Shown here one piece after another: positions 11,073 through 40,860 of a DNA stretch of 64,000 nt (positions within the stretch are counted from its first letter, which is position 1; each line of letters opens with the position of its first letter). Source of the DNA: Lytechinus variegatus (Eukaryota; Echinodermata; Echinoidea; Temnopleuroida; Toxopneustidae). Under the pieces are notes generated by a model. The model was not told the DNA's origin. It searched no databases and worked only from the letters and a program-made list of their open reading frames with translations. Where the stretch lies: contig NC_054741.1 in assembly GCF_018143015.1 (NCBI RefSeq), positions 10,876,683 through 10,940,682 of the forward strand. Reading direction: 5' to 3'. The position numbers and the translations under genes were made by a program.

Positions 11073-12285
11073 CACTCATTCAATGAACAAGGTTATAATA
11101 TAACCTTGTTCTCAGTTATATCTCCATATGTGGCAAAAAAAGGGTGGCAATGTTTGGCTTATTTTCTCTTTTTCTTTGGGGCAAATGCTTGATTTTTTTA
11201 CACTGACAGTTTCCATTACATCTATTATTTATACAACTTGGCTCTTATTTAAATTTGATTCTTTAAATCATTTTTTTCTTAATTAAAAATAGAGATAAAA
11301 AAATGAAAATTTTCTTGCCATATTACTTTCCACCAATATAGGGCGTACACAAATATATGCCCAAAATTCAAGTTTTTGAGCGCTCTGGTGAATGAAAAAA
11401 TTATTCCCAAGTTACTAATGAAAAATAGATTGCAACTGTATGGAAATTAGTAATTTTGGTCACAAAAATATATTTTAATGATTTTTTAAAGTGTGTGCCC
11501 TGTACAACATTGGCATACCATAGTCCTACCTCTAGATTCCCCACAGGCAGGGTGGTAGCAGTAAACAAGTGGGTTTTACTTAGATGTAAATCGACATGCA
11601 GCAATTATGATCAAATATTTGTTGACAAAAATAATTACTAGATCTGATTCATCCAATATCTAATTTCTTCCTTCAATTTTTTTCTTAGATATGTAGGCCT
11701 ACTTCATTTCTTTCGTTCATTCTTTTTTCCTCCTTTTTACTTTGTCTTTGTTCTTTCTTTCTTTTTCATTTTCCTTTAATTTATACATTCTCTTTCTGTA
11801 ATTCTTTAATTTTTTTATTTTGTCTCTTCCTTTATTTCTTTCATTTCCTTTTTTTCTTTCATTCATTCCCTTTTCCTCTTTCTCATTCCTTTTCTGTCTG
11901 TTTATATTCCCATTTCTTGTGTAAAAAAATCAAACATTTGCCCCAAAGAAAAAGAGAAAATAAGCCAAACATTGCCACCCTTATTTTGTCGCACATGGAG
12001 ATATAACTTATAAGTTTATAACTGAGAACAAGGTTATATTATAACCAGGGCTCGACATTAGCAGTGGCCCGGGGCAACCAAAAATGAGAGTCGGGCCACC
12101 AAAATTTCGTAAAAGCCAACACTTGGTGGCCCGGTTGGGCTACCAAAGTTTTGATAAATTGTAATGTTTTCTATTGTTTTAGGGCCACCAAAAATATGAA
12201 ATTTATGATTTTGGTAGATTGTTTGGGCCACCAAGAAAAAAAGTTAGTGTGGAGCCTTGTTATAACCTTGTTCATTGAATGAGTG
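11073..12285. mobile_element. Inverted-repeat element interrupted by a second insertion
   Basis: The left end CACTCATTCAATGAACAAGG is the exact reverse complement of the right end (CCTTGTTCATTGAATGAGTG, ending at 12285) once the insert at 12046-12259 is removed. The arms extend more than 120 bases: a block with GGGTGGCAATGTTTGGCTTA near 11141 recurs inverted near 11965. The ends themselves contain the small palindrome AACAAGGTTATAATATAACCTTGTT. The core holds a long CT-rich tract (11690-11925). No protein is encoded. Confidence 0.8.
12046..12259. mobile_element. 214 bp hAT-like MITE nested inside the element at 11073-12285
   Basis: The element starts CAGGGCTCGACATTA and ends TTAGTGTGGAGCCTTG, a 15-base imperfect inverted terminus. 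It is flanked by TTATAAC on both sides (12039-12045 and 12260-12266). CAGGG termini and a 7-8 base duplication suit the hAT superfamily. The interior has repeated GGGCCACCAAAA motifs. Confidence 0.75.
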
Positions 12286-12289
12286 GTAA

Positions 12290-13090
12290 AACCTAGAATG
12301 ATCCATTCATTCAATGAACAAGGTTATGGTGAAGTGCAAGTGTGGCGTGCCATATCCTTTTGTACAGCTGTACTGTAGAGTCTGTCAAACGCTCGCCGTC
12401 CCCGCGCCGGAGGTGTCCGGGGACAGCACAGAGGCATTACCGTACTCACCACAGCGCAAGCAGCTGTGCAGCAAGGAGTTGTGAGCCGATTTATTATTTC
12501 GTAAAAACATGCATCAGGAAAAATGTACGTCATCATTACAAACAATAATCATTTAATACATACCAGGCCTGCAAACGTGATTGTAAAGACAAAACAACAA
12601 TACAATCAATTAAACTTAAAGTTATATTATATACTTATATTAAACTCACGTTCGACCCGCCCGTTTGACTCGGATTCAGTTTTCGTTGAACGTTGATGTG
12701 ACTGTTTATGAAGTGCTACGTGTGTATACTTCACTACACTGGGGATAAACCCAAACTGATAACGGCCATTAGGTTTTTTCCTGTTCACATAAACTAGAGT
12801 TGTAATAAAAAATTGTTATATATATAAAATATGTACATACATGTATATATAATAAAAAACAAATAAAACGTTTTTGTTTTGTTTTAAAACGTGTTTTCCC
12901 CAACGAACGATGCAATTTTCTGTAAATCAATTAACTAAACTATACACTTATGATTTAAGCTCTTTTGGACTATATTATGACTACAATTTTGTTACTGAAT
13001 TTCCAACAGAAATTACTAAATCATGGAAATCGTATGCCAAAAAAGTAAGTTGACATTTTACGTTTATTCCTCAAACATGTACATACACGT
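12290..13090. other. Intergenic; GC-rich patch 12330-12480
   Basis: Another CATTCATTCAATGAACAAGG end occurs at 12304, so a partial copy of the neighbouring element follows. Positions 12330-12480 are GC-rich (CGTCCCCGCGCCGGAGG) without a supported frame or RNA. The rest is AT-rich with a short (TATA) tract near 12820. Confidence 0.4.
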
Positions 13091-13095
13091 AGTCT

Positions 13096-13184
13096 CAGGC
13101 ACTGGCGGATCCGGTGGGGGGGGGGCATAGCCGGTCCATGCCTGATCCCCCCCCTTGAGAAGCAAAATCCTGGATCCGCCCCTG
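13096..13184. mobile_element. ~90 bp palindromic G-run element
   Basis: CAGGCACTGGCGGATCC at the left pairs with GGATCCGCCCCTG at the right, with a G-run then a C-run between. GTCT flanks both sides (13092-13095 and 13185-13188), a probable 4-5 base target duplication. Confidence 0.65.
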
Positions 13185-13759
13185 GTCTCCGAGTATTTTG
13201 AGTCTTGTCAATCTAGGGGGTGAGAAGAATTACATAATCTATAGACTACGGTATTTCAACTTTTGATTTCATCTAATCAATTGATTTATTTTAATTGAAT
13301 TAATTATACAAATTTTATAGTGCATGAAATACAAGTTGGGTTTAGCCTAAATCCATGAATATAAAGCCCAGTAAAGTATTAATATAGGAATTCTGATAAA
13401 ATCATTTGAATGTTGGTTTTAAATGTTTTTTTTAATATATATGTAATGTTGGGTACTGTTTGGTGTTTTATCATTCTTTAAGTGGAAATTATGTATTGGC
13501 ATTTTTTTTAATTAAGTAACAAATGAGGGCATACAAATATTGATACAAATACAAATGTTGGCGAAAAATCGCTTTGGCTTTGTATATGATATCATTTTAT
13601 AATTATTGAGCAATGCGGGGTCTGACATGCACTTGTGTAATATCATAGGCGCATGCATCCATAAAATAGTATATTGACTCTGTGTGGCGTGGCCCTGTCG
13701 TGCATATGGATTTATCATCATTTTGAGGGCGACATTATGGTCCCCTGCGATCGTTAGGG

Positions 13760-14263
13760 TTAAAGGTCGAGTCCACCCCAAAAATGTTGATTTGAATCAG
13801 TAGAGAAAATTCAAACAAGCTTAATGCTGAAAATTTCATCGAAATCGGATATAAAATAAGAAAGTTATGACATTTTAAAGTTTCGCTTATTTCAACTCGG
13901 TGATATGCAAATGAGAGTTTGATGAAGTCCCTTTATCACTATTTCTTTTTTTTTTAACAATACAATATATCAATTTTTACAGATTTAATAATAATGAGCA
14001 ACTTGAACCTAAAAATTTTAAAGTATTGGTAGTTGCCCATGTTGGAATAAAACTTTATTTCACATGACAGTGACAAAATACAAAATAAATAGTGAGTAAT
14101 GTTATCAGTTCCCTCATTTGCATACCATCCAGGATGTGCGTATTTGCATGGGCCTAAAACTGTTTTGCGAAATTAAGCGAAACTGAAAAATGTCATAACT
14201 TTATCATCCGATTTTGATAAAATTTTCAACATATCTTTTTCTTGGGGTGAACTTATCCTTTAA
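13760..14263. mobile_element. TTAA-flanked MITE (piggyBac/Kolobok-like target site)
   Basis: TTAAAGGTCGAGTCCACCCC at the left mirrors GGGGTGAACTTATCCTTTAA at the right. Both arms carry the shared inner blocks (ATTTCATCGAAATCGGAT on the left, ATCCGATTTTGATAAAATTT on the right). The same family occurs at 21852-22451 and as a half copy at 7798-8012. A TTAA target suggests piggyBac or Kolobok mobilisation; no transposase is present. Confidence 0.75.
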
Positions 14264-14264
14264 G

Positions 14265-15554
14265 CAGTGGCGTACCGTGGGTCACGGCATGGGGGGGGGG
14301 GGGTACCAGCAAAAAGTTTGAGTCACTTAATTAGTGACCGTGGAATATATAAGTGCCATTAAAAGGACATGTATCACTGATGATGCGAGTGCATGCGAAG
14401 TGCGAGCTTTAAATTTTTGATATTCAGACCTAAAAAGGGACATTATAAGCAATTTTTTGTAAGCATGATACATACCCGTCTCGCTAAACAAACAATGCGA
14501 GCGCGAAGCTGGAGCTGAAATTTTTGTATATATTGCCCCAAAACAGGGACATTTTATATATTTTAGGAATCTAAGAGTATATCTCACCAATCACCATAGT
14601 CATATTCGAGTGCCCTTGTTAGAATTACATCTTAACACATAAAGAAAGCACTTGTATTGACATTGTAATTATGATTAACATACCCATCTCACTAATCAAT
14701 ATTGCGAGCGAGAAGCGCAAGCTAAAAATTTAGGAAGTTGATCAGTCGACCCGAAGAGGGGCATTTAAGGTTTGTTTGTAGGAATTCACTAAGACCATAT
14801 ATGTTTCACTATAACCTAATGATGGGAGCGCGAAGTGCGAGCTGAAAGTTTTTTATGCCCCGAACAGGGATATTTTAAGGAATCCATTAAGAGTATCATA
14901 TCGTATCATATCTCACCATATGCGAGTGCCTAGCGCTTTTTGATTTTGTTAGAATTAAATCTATACACATATATGAATTACTTTTTGTAGTCTATTGTAA
15001 TCATGGTTGTCATATGCATCTCACTAATCAAATTGCGAGCGCAAAGTGCGAGCTGAAAATTTAGAAAATTCAGGCCTGAAGAGGGACATTCTTTAAGGCT
15101 TGTTTTTAGGAATTTCACTATAGGACCATATACGTGTTTCACTATATAACCAAAATGATGGAGCCGACAATTTTTGATATTCAAATCAGAAAAAGGGACA
15201 TTTTTAAGGACTGCATGATATGTCAAACAATAACAACTCGAAGTGCGAGGAAATATATTTGGGTATATTGACTTGAAAACGGATTATTTTAGTACAACAG
15301 GCCATATCTCGTTAAACATTTTAAACAGACAATGCGAGCACCATGTACAAAGAAGACATAAGCAAATTATGTTTCATTAAGCTATGAAAAAAAAATCTTA
15401 TGTGATATAACATAACATTTGATGACATAACATTATAATGAACAATATTTTTTCCCCCACTACGTTTCTCTTCCTTTCTCCCTCTTTTTCTTCTTTTCCC
15501 CGTTTTTATATGGCCAGCCGATGGGTGCATGCCCCCCCCCGTAGTTACACCACT
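14265..15554. mobile_element. CAGTGGCGTA-type element with internal degenerate tandem repeats
   Basis: It starts CAGTGGCGTACCGTGGG with a long G-run and ends in a C-run followed by GTAGTTACACCACT, an imperfect inverted terminus. It abuts the right TTAA of the preceding MITE. The interior has about four diverged units of roughly 300 bases, each with ATGCGAGCGCGAAGTGCGAGC-like and AGGGACATTTTAAGG-like blocks. No intact ORF. Confidence 0.65.
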
Positions 15555-15647
15555 CCATCCGATACTGAGTTAAAGGACTTTTCTTCATCTTTACGAAGCG
15601 CAAAGTTTCACCGATCATGCTTTCATTGTGGGCCAATAGTAACAGAC

Positions 15648-15921
15648 TTCTGTTTTTCTGTTTGTGGTAACTCCCGTAGGAACTCGACAGGACAGCATTT
15701 TCTGCTGGTAAACGCCAAGCTGGTATATAACCAATTACCTTGGAAACATTTTACGTCTAGGTTAATCAGTCATAGTAGCTGACGTAATAGACGACAGATA
15801 TCACTCTTGGGCCTTTTTACGGGCCTTTTTATCAAAGTGGAGACTTTGGCAGAGTTGGGATTCGAACTCACAACCTTGCGATTATGAGTCCAGTGCTCTA
15901 ACCACTGGACCACACGACCCG
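15648..15921 (-). mobile_element. tRNA-derived SINE, copy 1
   Basis: The 5' head on the minus strand (15849-15920) is tRNA-like: GTGTGGTCCAGTGGTTAGAG resembles an A box and GAGTTCGAATCC a B box, with CAT at the anticodon position. The acceptor ends do not pair well, so it is not a working tRNA. The tRNA-unrelated body, with AGGAACTCGACAGGACAGC and AACGCCAAGCTGGT, recurs in the copy at 33677-33932. Confidence 0.8.
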
Positions 15922-16049
15922 TACTGAGTACTGCATGTGCCACACTTCCATTTCATTCACTATCAGTGTCTAAAAAGTGAGCACAAGATAAGATGTTTGT
16001 TAAAATGAGAATATTCTTAAAGGGATGGTTCAGGCTGAAATAAGGGTTA

Positions 16050-18226
16050 CACTTCGTATTTCCGAAGCTTCGTAATTCCGAAGGTTCTTTATTCCGAAGG
16101 TTCGTAATTCCGAAACACGTAAATTGCCTATACCTCGATGTTCGTTAATCCGAAAACGAAAAAGGGTTCGTTAATCCGAACATTTGTGGCGTAATTCCGA
16201 CGATTCGTTATTCCGAAGGTTCGATAATCCGAAAACGAAATAAGGTTCGTTGTTCCGAAGGTTCGTTAATCCGAAAACGAAATAAGGTTCGTTGTTCCGA
16301 AGGTTCGTTAATCCGAAAACGAAAAAAGGTTCGTTATTCCGAAGGTTCGTTGATCCGAAAACGAAATAATGTTCGTTTTTCCGAAGGTTCGTTAATCCGA
16401 AAACGAAATAAGGTTCGTAATTCCGAAGGTTCGTTAATCCGAAAACGAAATAAGGTTCGTTAATCCGAAAATTAAATAAGGTTCGTATTTCCGGAAATGA
16501 AAATAATTCATTTTGGTAACAAAAGCTCTGATAAGCTCTGATCTGATCTAAAGGGGACATTTTAAGAACTTTTTGCAGTTAGCCATGAAGACGATGCGTG
16601 TTTTAGCCAATGGCGGCGGAACGTATTTTTTTTTTTGGGGGGGGGGGGCAAAGTAAAAAAAACAGGGGCCAATTTGGTGCAAACGGATATTTTCATCATT
16701 AGATTATCATCTGTGTAAAGAGGTTGTGTGTTTTTGTAGTAACTAAATTGAGCACAATTTTTTAAGTGATCACTAAACATGCTAAAGTTATATATTTACG
16801 TTTCATTTCTGCGAGCGTAGAGAGCAAGCGGTTTGGGGGGAAAAGTCAAATCTGAAGATGTTAAATTCACCTTTTTGGTCAATACTGTGAAAAGGGCATC
16901 CTTGTGAGATGTTGCGAGCGAATCATGTGCTCAAACTTTTGGAAATTTCATTTGGGCCTAGAATGATGATATTGATAAAGATATCATTTACCCAGGGAAG
17001 CCACTTCAGTTCTGAAAACTATTCTCCCAGCTATTATTATTTTTTTTACAAGAATGCTATAGAATGTCCAGTTTTCAGGTTAGCCCACGTTTCTCGCTCG
17101 CATCAGGTATTGTTTATTGAGGAACTCATTCTATTCCTGGTTACAAAAAAGAAGTATGAAATGTCCAGTTTTCAGGTTGGAATATCACAAATTTTAAGCT
17201 TGCGGTTCGCGCTCTCATTATTTAGCTCGTGAGATATATATTCTATTCATGAGTCACTAAATGCAGTCCTTAAAAGATTACTTTCTGAAGCCTGTTGCAT
17301 AAAACTTTTTACCTGAGAAAACTCTGGTAAAAACTGAAAACTAAGGTTAGTCTGATTTCCGCCAATTACTTTAGCACAGGGCAAAAACTCCTGTAAAAAC
17401 AACCTGAGTTTTCTCAGGTAAAAAGTTTCATGCAACGGGCCCCAGGTCAGTAATTAAACAAATTACAACTTGCCCTCGCATTAATTCTTTAGAAAGATAC
17501 ACATCTTTCTCACGATTACAAAAAATGCTCCGAATGCTCACTTCACGTCTTGTTACATGACATGTCTACTAGTTTCAGCTTGCGATTCGCGCTTTAAACA
17601 TCTCACAAGGATCATTATTAGTATTATTTTTATTTTTATTACCAGCAGAAGCTGTTATTAAAAATGACATCCCCTCCAATACAAATCCTATTATCTAGAG
17701 GTTGCTCGCACGCTTCCAACACACTTGATCCCCTGCATCTTTAATTAAACCATTTGCTTATAGGCAGCAATTGCTCAGATAAAATCGAAATTAGCCTATG
17801 CTTGATCAGGGCGCCATTCTTAATGAAATACATGCTTTGGCCCCAACACACATCATCGATCGTTATTACTATCATTGCATAATATCGTGTAATCTTGTAA
17901 TGACAACATCGTTTTTGTTACCAAAATGAATTATTTTCATTTTCGGAAATACGAACCTTATTTAATTTTCGGATTAACGAACCTTATTTCGTTTTCGGAT
18001 TAACGAACCTTATTTCGTTTTCGGATTAACGAACCTAATTTTGTTTTCGGATTCACGAACCTTCGGAATTACGAACCTTATTTCGTTTTCGGATTAACGA
18101 ACCTTCGGAATTACGAACCTTATTTCGTTTTCGGATTGACGAACCTTCGGAATTACGAACCTTCGGAAATACGAACCTTCGGAATAACCGAACCTTCGGA
18201 ATTACGAAGCTTCGGAATTACGAATG
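16050..18226. mobile_element. Foldback transposon with tandem-repeat arms (TU-like)
   Basis: The left arm (16050-16524) is a tandem array of about 16-base units such as GGTTCGTTAATCCGAA alternating with AACGAAATAA spacers. The right arm (17912-18226) is the same array inverted. Inner arm borders also match: CATTTTGGTAACAAAA at 16510 against TTTTGTTACCAAAATG at 17913. The ~1.4 kb centre has no transposase. Sea urchin TU elements are described as foldback transposons whose inverted repeats have an outer domain of short tandem repeats; this copy fits that design, though family membership is inferred. A minus-strand open frame across the left array is a product of the repeats. Confidence 0.85.
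17290..17443. mobile_element. Palindromic MITE with CCTGTTGCATAAAA ends, inside the foldback element
   Basis: CCTGTTGCATAAAACTTTTT is mirrored by AAAAAGTTTCATGCAACGGG. The inner arms also pair: ACCTGAGAAAACTC against GAGTTTTCTCAGGT. It is nested in the centre of the larger foldback element and shares its ends with the copy at 52667-52823. Confidence 0.75.
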
Positions 18227-18237
18227 TATGCGGAAAT

Positions 18238-18543
18238 AAGTAGCGTACCTACGGGGGGGGGGGGGCAGGTGTGGCATGCCCCCTGACGAGTCACAACCCA
18301 AAGGACGTATCCCTGCCCCCCTGACGAGCATGAAACACCTTTTTTGCCCCCTGACAAGGTTGAATACTTTTATTGCCCCCCCCCCTGACGAGCCTGAAGA
18401 CTTTTTTTTTTGCTTGTCACTTTTTTTTTCTGGTACAATATCCTTTATTTGTTTGTTTTTTATTTTTTTATTTCATTTTTTACATGTCATTTTTTTTGGC
18501 GGACGGTTTTGCCCCCCCCTGTGGAAAATCCTATATACGCCAC
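18238..18543. mobile_element. Pair of inverted G-run/C-run ends, G-run element remnant
   Basis: AGTAGCGTACCTACGG plus a G-run on the left and a C-run plus TATATACGCCAC on the right form a weak inverted terminus like that of the element at 14265. The interior repeats GCCCCCTGACGAG several times and has long T-runs. Confidence 0.55.
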
Positions 18544-18798
18544 CAGGGCCGTCACCATCTTTTTTCTAGGGGGGGTGCTTTTTATGAAAAAAAAACACTA
18601 AAACACAAAAAACAACGTATTAACTCAATTTCATATAGCCCGCCGGCCAGATCTTTTTCAAAAGAGCCCTCAAGTATCCCTACCCCCCCACCTCCGGTTG
18701 TTTTGTTTTTTTTATTTTTTATTTTTTTATTTTTATTTTTTATGGTTCTGAAGGGGGGTGCGTTCGCACCCTCCGCACCCCCCCTGGCGACGGCCCTG
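18544..18798. mobile_element. 255 bp MITE with CAGGGCCGTC ends and 5-base target duplication
   Basis: It starts CAGGGCCGTCACC and ends GGCGACGGCCCTG. It is flanked on both sides by GCCAC (18539-18543 and 18799-18803). No coding capacity; the interior has G-runs and T-runs. Confidence 0.75.
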
Positions 18799-19138
18799 GC
18801 CACTGATCTTAATGTAGAATTGACTGAGCAAAATGTCGAAAATTTCAACCAAATCGGATAACAGACAGTTGTCATGAATATTCTTAGGTGGCCGATGTAC
18901 ACCATTGAACAGGAGGAACATGACACAGCGATGGAGAAAGGAATGGGGGGGGGGGGGGGGAGTGGTTTTGACAAAGAGATTTAGTTAGAAGAAAATATAC
19001 CACTTAAGAAATACAAGTATAAAACAAAGTATTCCTCTAAAATTACATCCATGCTGAATATTCATAACAGTGTATGAGGTATTTATGTTTTTTTTTTGTA
19101 AAACGCGTTTAAAACATATGTTTAAAACACTCCGCGGT

Positions 19139-19639
19139 TTAAAGGGGAAGTTCACCCTGAAGAAAACTTTGTTGTAAAAATAGCAGAAAAAATAGTAAAA
19201 AATATTGGTGAAGGTTTGAGGAAGATCCATTAAAGAGTAAGAAAGTTATTAGAGTTCAAAGTTTTGGATTTGTGACGTCATCGAGCAGCTGCCCCATGTG
19301 TTATGTAATATAAAATGCACGAATTTCAAATTTTGTATGGTTCCTGATGACCTAATTTTGTTTTCTATTCATGATCGGTTGTGAAATGATTTGTCTATTG
19401 ATACACAAAAGGTACAGTGAAAAACATTCTCAATTTTCTGAAAAAATTACATCTCATTGATTTTTTACCATTCGCTACGTAGGAATGCTGCTCGCATATG
19501 ACGTCACAGATCAAATAATTGAAATTCTAATACCTTTTTAATTATTTGATGAATTTTTCTCAAACCTTCGGCAACTTTTTAAATTATTTTTTCTGCTATT
19601 TTACAATAAACTTTTTCTCAGGGTGAACTTCCCCTTTAA
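19139..19639. mobile_element. TTAA-flanked MITE with GGGGAAGTTCACCCTGA ends
   Basis: TTAAAGGGGAAGTTCACCCT at the left is the reverse complement of AGGGTGAACTTCCCCTTTAA at the right. The arms continue to pair through AAATAGCAGAAAA / TTTTCTGCTATTTT. The TTAA target is like that of piggyBac and Kolobok. It ends about 410 bases upstream of the CEP89 start codon, so it may lie in or near the promoter. Confidence 0.8.
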
Positions 19640-20048
19640 AACGTGCCAACCCTTACATAAACTATCATTTATTTAGAATAACGATATTATAGGACAAAAA
19701 TTTGATGATTTAACTCATTTATGGACCCTTTTGGTGCAAAAAAAAGAAGCCTGAGGAGGAAAAATTGATTTTTTTTCTTTTCGTTGTCCTCTTATGTTTT
19801 TTTTTTGTTCTTTTATTTTTTTTCTGTTTTGTTATTTTGCTTTTTAGGACCATTTCTTGTAACTTGTACTCTGTTGCAGTATGCTCCAGTAGAGAAAACA
19901 AAAGTGAGCTGGATTTTTGGTCTGAATGAAAAGAGGAGTGAAAAATGCAGGAAGGAAAAAAAGAAGTGAAAAAAAAATATCTTGATTGATCTCTTGAAGA
20001 GAGACTAATTTTTGAATTCCTGTGATCTTGCGACGCAAAAATTCTGAA

Positions 20049-38483
<18,435 letters not shown>

Positions 38484-39844
38484 ACAGTTAATACTTGAAC
38501 AGTCGGTATACTTCTCACATATTCTCATACCACATTAAGCCCATTTGGTCTACTATCAATTTAGGCTAATTACCGTTTGGTCTACACTACACTTGGTCTA
38601 TTACCCAAATAGTCTAATTCTCAGGTCGTCTGATGCACAGATGACTTAATTTACTAAGTATTTTTCACGTTTTCATAACCAGATCATTTAACCATTTAGA
38701 TTAGATGGTGTTAGATCAAGAGGATAAAAGGTGAAATGGGTATAGCCAACCTGGAAATCAGACAAAAATTGTAATTGGGCTAACTAGTAATGAGCCCAAA
38801 TGGCCTGTGGAATGAGGCCATAATGAAAGTAGACAAAGCACGTGTAGACAAATCAGCAATTTACTATACTGATTTAACATATTGGCCTGTATTCAAAAGT
38901 TTCCATTGTACCATGGTACAAAACTGTGGACTACAGCAGATTTTGTGTCATGATTACACTTATTTTATCGCGTACACTAAGAAAGGTACATCTAAATGCC
39001 TGCTTTTGGCAAATTGCGCTAAATCAATGCTCGAATGAAACACGATAATACAAGTAATCTGCATAGCCCATGGCTACAGTACATGGTGTAATCTCAAGTA
39101 GCCTGAATGTCTGTGATGACAGTGGTTGTAAAATATGCAAATCCCTGGCTCTTAGCCACTGATACACAGTGCCTGGTGTAAGGATTATTTTGTTTGGAAC
39201 CATTGCCATGACAACCAAAGAATGTATAGGCTCATCATTTTGATTCTCTATTGGCTTTCAAACTAGTATCAAACTCAGGTTTACTTTAAATGAATAAGTA
39301 AAGAACCAATTGCAGATGTTCTTCCCTAGAGTACAATAAATTAATTTTCCATATTGAATTATGAAAGAGTCAAGTTTCCTGGCCATGCAGAAAATGAATG
39401 AAATGCCAGGGGTGGTATTGAAGTCAGTACTGTCTATGATGAAAAGTGGGGATTGGCATTGAAAAGGAGCTGTAAAGACCCGGCTCTGACTTTTAGGAAG
39501 GTACCTAATTACAGTACTGATAATGTGAAATGAAGTGACTTTAGGAAGTCACAATTCAAACTTTGATTCGTTACAATGGTTTTGCAAAGTAAGCAGGAAT
39601 TTTGAAATACATTGGTATTTGTGAAAAATTCTTATGTGTAAGAATAATCTTTTACTTTTCAATTATCATTGCAATATCAAAATCAGGGTGATTTTGCTGA
39701 TTCATTTCAAAAAATATATATGTAAGTACATGTATATCTGAATTTATATGCTTTTGTTTGCTTAGCTTGCCACATTTTGAATTTTCATTTGTATTCTAAA
39801 AGAGAATGTCAAATTAGTGAAATTAGTGACTATCTTATTTTAAA

Positions 39845-40860
39845 AATTACACTTCTATCTATGTATTGTATTCTGAAGTGTTAATGTTGAATATGGTTTA
39901 GAGGATTCTGATTCCTCATTCGCTCAACTTCTTTCAGTGCTAGTTCTAAAGTATTTTGTACTTAATTCTGAAATCTTGTCATGTTAAAGAAGAACGATGA
40001 CTGAAGGTATAAAAAAATAAAATAAACACATTAAGGTTGCATGATTGAAGGGAGAGAGAAAAAAAAAACTACCAGTCCTTTTATTTATAAGGTAGGAGAC
40101 ACATACCAAAGAAAATCATAGTAGTGCGCACAATCACCTTGAATCAATCTATGTATGCATCTCGTTTTCTTGAAGAACTGCCTTAGTTTAAGTTGGATCA
40201 CCCTGTATATCTTGAGAAAATTTCTTGGCTTTGTGTCTTCTTTTCATCATAATATACATTATCTTATGTTAAATTTACTTCTATCTATGTATTGTATTCT
40301 GGTGGGTGTTTCTTAAAGCTGTTCGTAAGTTACGAGCGACTTTAAGAACGACTGGTGATCCCGAAGTGATACACACCATACTTACATTGCTGTTGATTTA
40401 GTTTCTAAGAAAGGCTCACCAGTCATTCTTAAAGTCGCTCATAACTTACAGCTTTATGAAACATTCACCTGAAGTGTTAATGTTGAATATAGTGTAATGT
40501 GCTAATTATCCATTTGTTCAAAGACACATTCCTTTTAACTTTGAATACTACATTACCTTAGATTTTTTTGCATCACCCTGTAAATCATGGAAAAATATAT
40601 TCTTGTCATTAGATTATATTACATGATGTTTGTATGTGTAATAATCTGTTCAATGACTCATTTCTCCTAACCTTGATCTATCTTTGAATACTGCAATGCC
40701 TTAGATTTTATTGGATCACCCTGTACATCTTAGAAATATTTCTCAGCATTTGCAATTAATGTCATTGTATGTTTCTCTGTAATATATAAATTATCCGTTT
40801 GTTCAATGACACATTCCTTCTAACCTTGATCTATATATGAGCACCTTGATTGATTCACAT
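39845..40860. repeat. Degenerate tandem repeats 3' of CEP89
   Basis: The block TTGGATCACCCTGTA-ATCTT occurs near 40193, 40565 and 40709, each with CCTTAG upstream. CTATCTATGTATTGTATTCT followed by GAAGTGTTAATGTTGAATAT occurs at 39854-39894 intact and again at 40281-40490 split by a MITE. CCATTTGTTCAA-GACACATTCCTT occurs near 40510 and 40797. Confidence 0.7.
40302..40470. mobile_element. MITE with GGTGGGTGTTTCTTAAAGCTG ends, insertion site known
   Basis: GGTGGGTGTTTC-TAAAGCTG at the left mirrors CAGCTTTATGAAACATTCACC at the right (quoted in part). The inner arms AAGTTACGAGCGACTTTAAG and CTTAAAGTCGCTCATAACTT also pair. It interrupts a sequence whose uninterrupted form remains at 39854-39894. 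Confidence 0.8.

Noticed and set aside
12324..12548. Open frames over the GC-rich patch
   Set aside because: Both strands are open by composition; no motif, splice site or homology was recognised.
15849..15920. Functional tRNA gene with CAT anticodon
   Set aside because: Acceptor stem does not pair and the sequence continues into a SINE body that recurs at 33.7 kb.
16050..16524. CRISPR-like regular repeats
   Set aside because: Units are short, contiguous and degenerate, lie in a eukaryotic transposon arm, and have no unique spacers or cas genes.
16171..16560. 129-codon minus-strand frame repeating NEPYFVFGLTNLRN
   Set aside because: Arises because the foldback arm unit plus spacer has a length divisible by three; it is mirrored in the right arm and is not a gene.
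18373..18974. Phe-rich and Lys-rich open frames on both strands
   Set aside because: They cross T-runs, G-runs and transposon ends and have no conserved motif.
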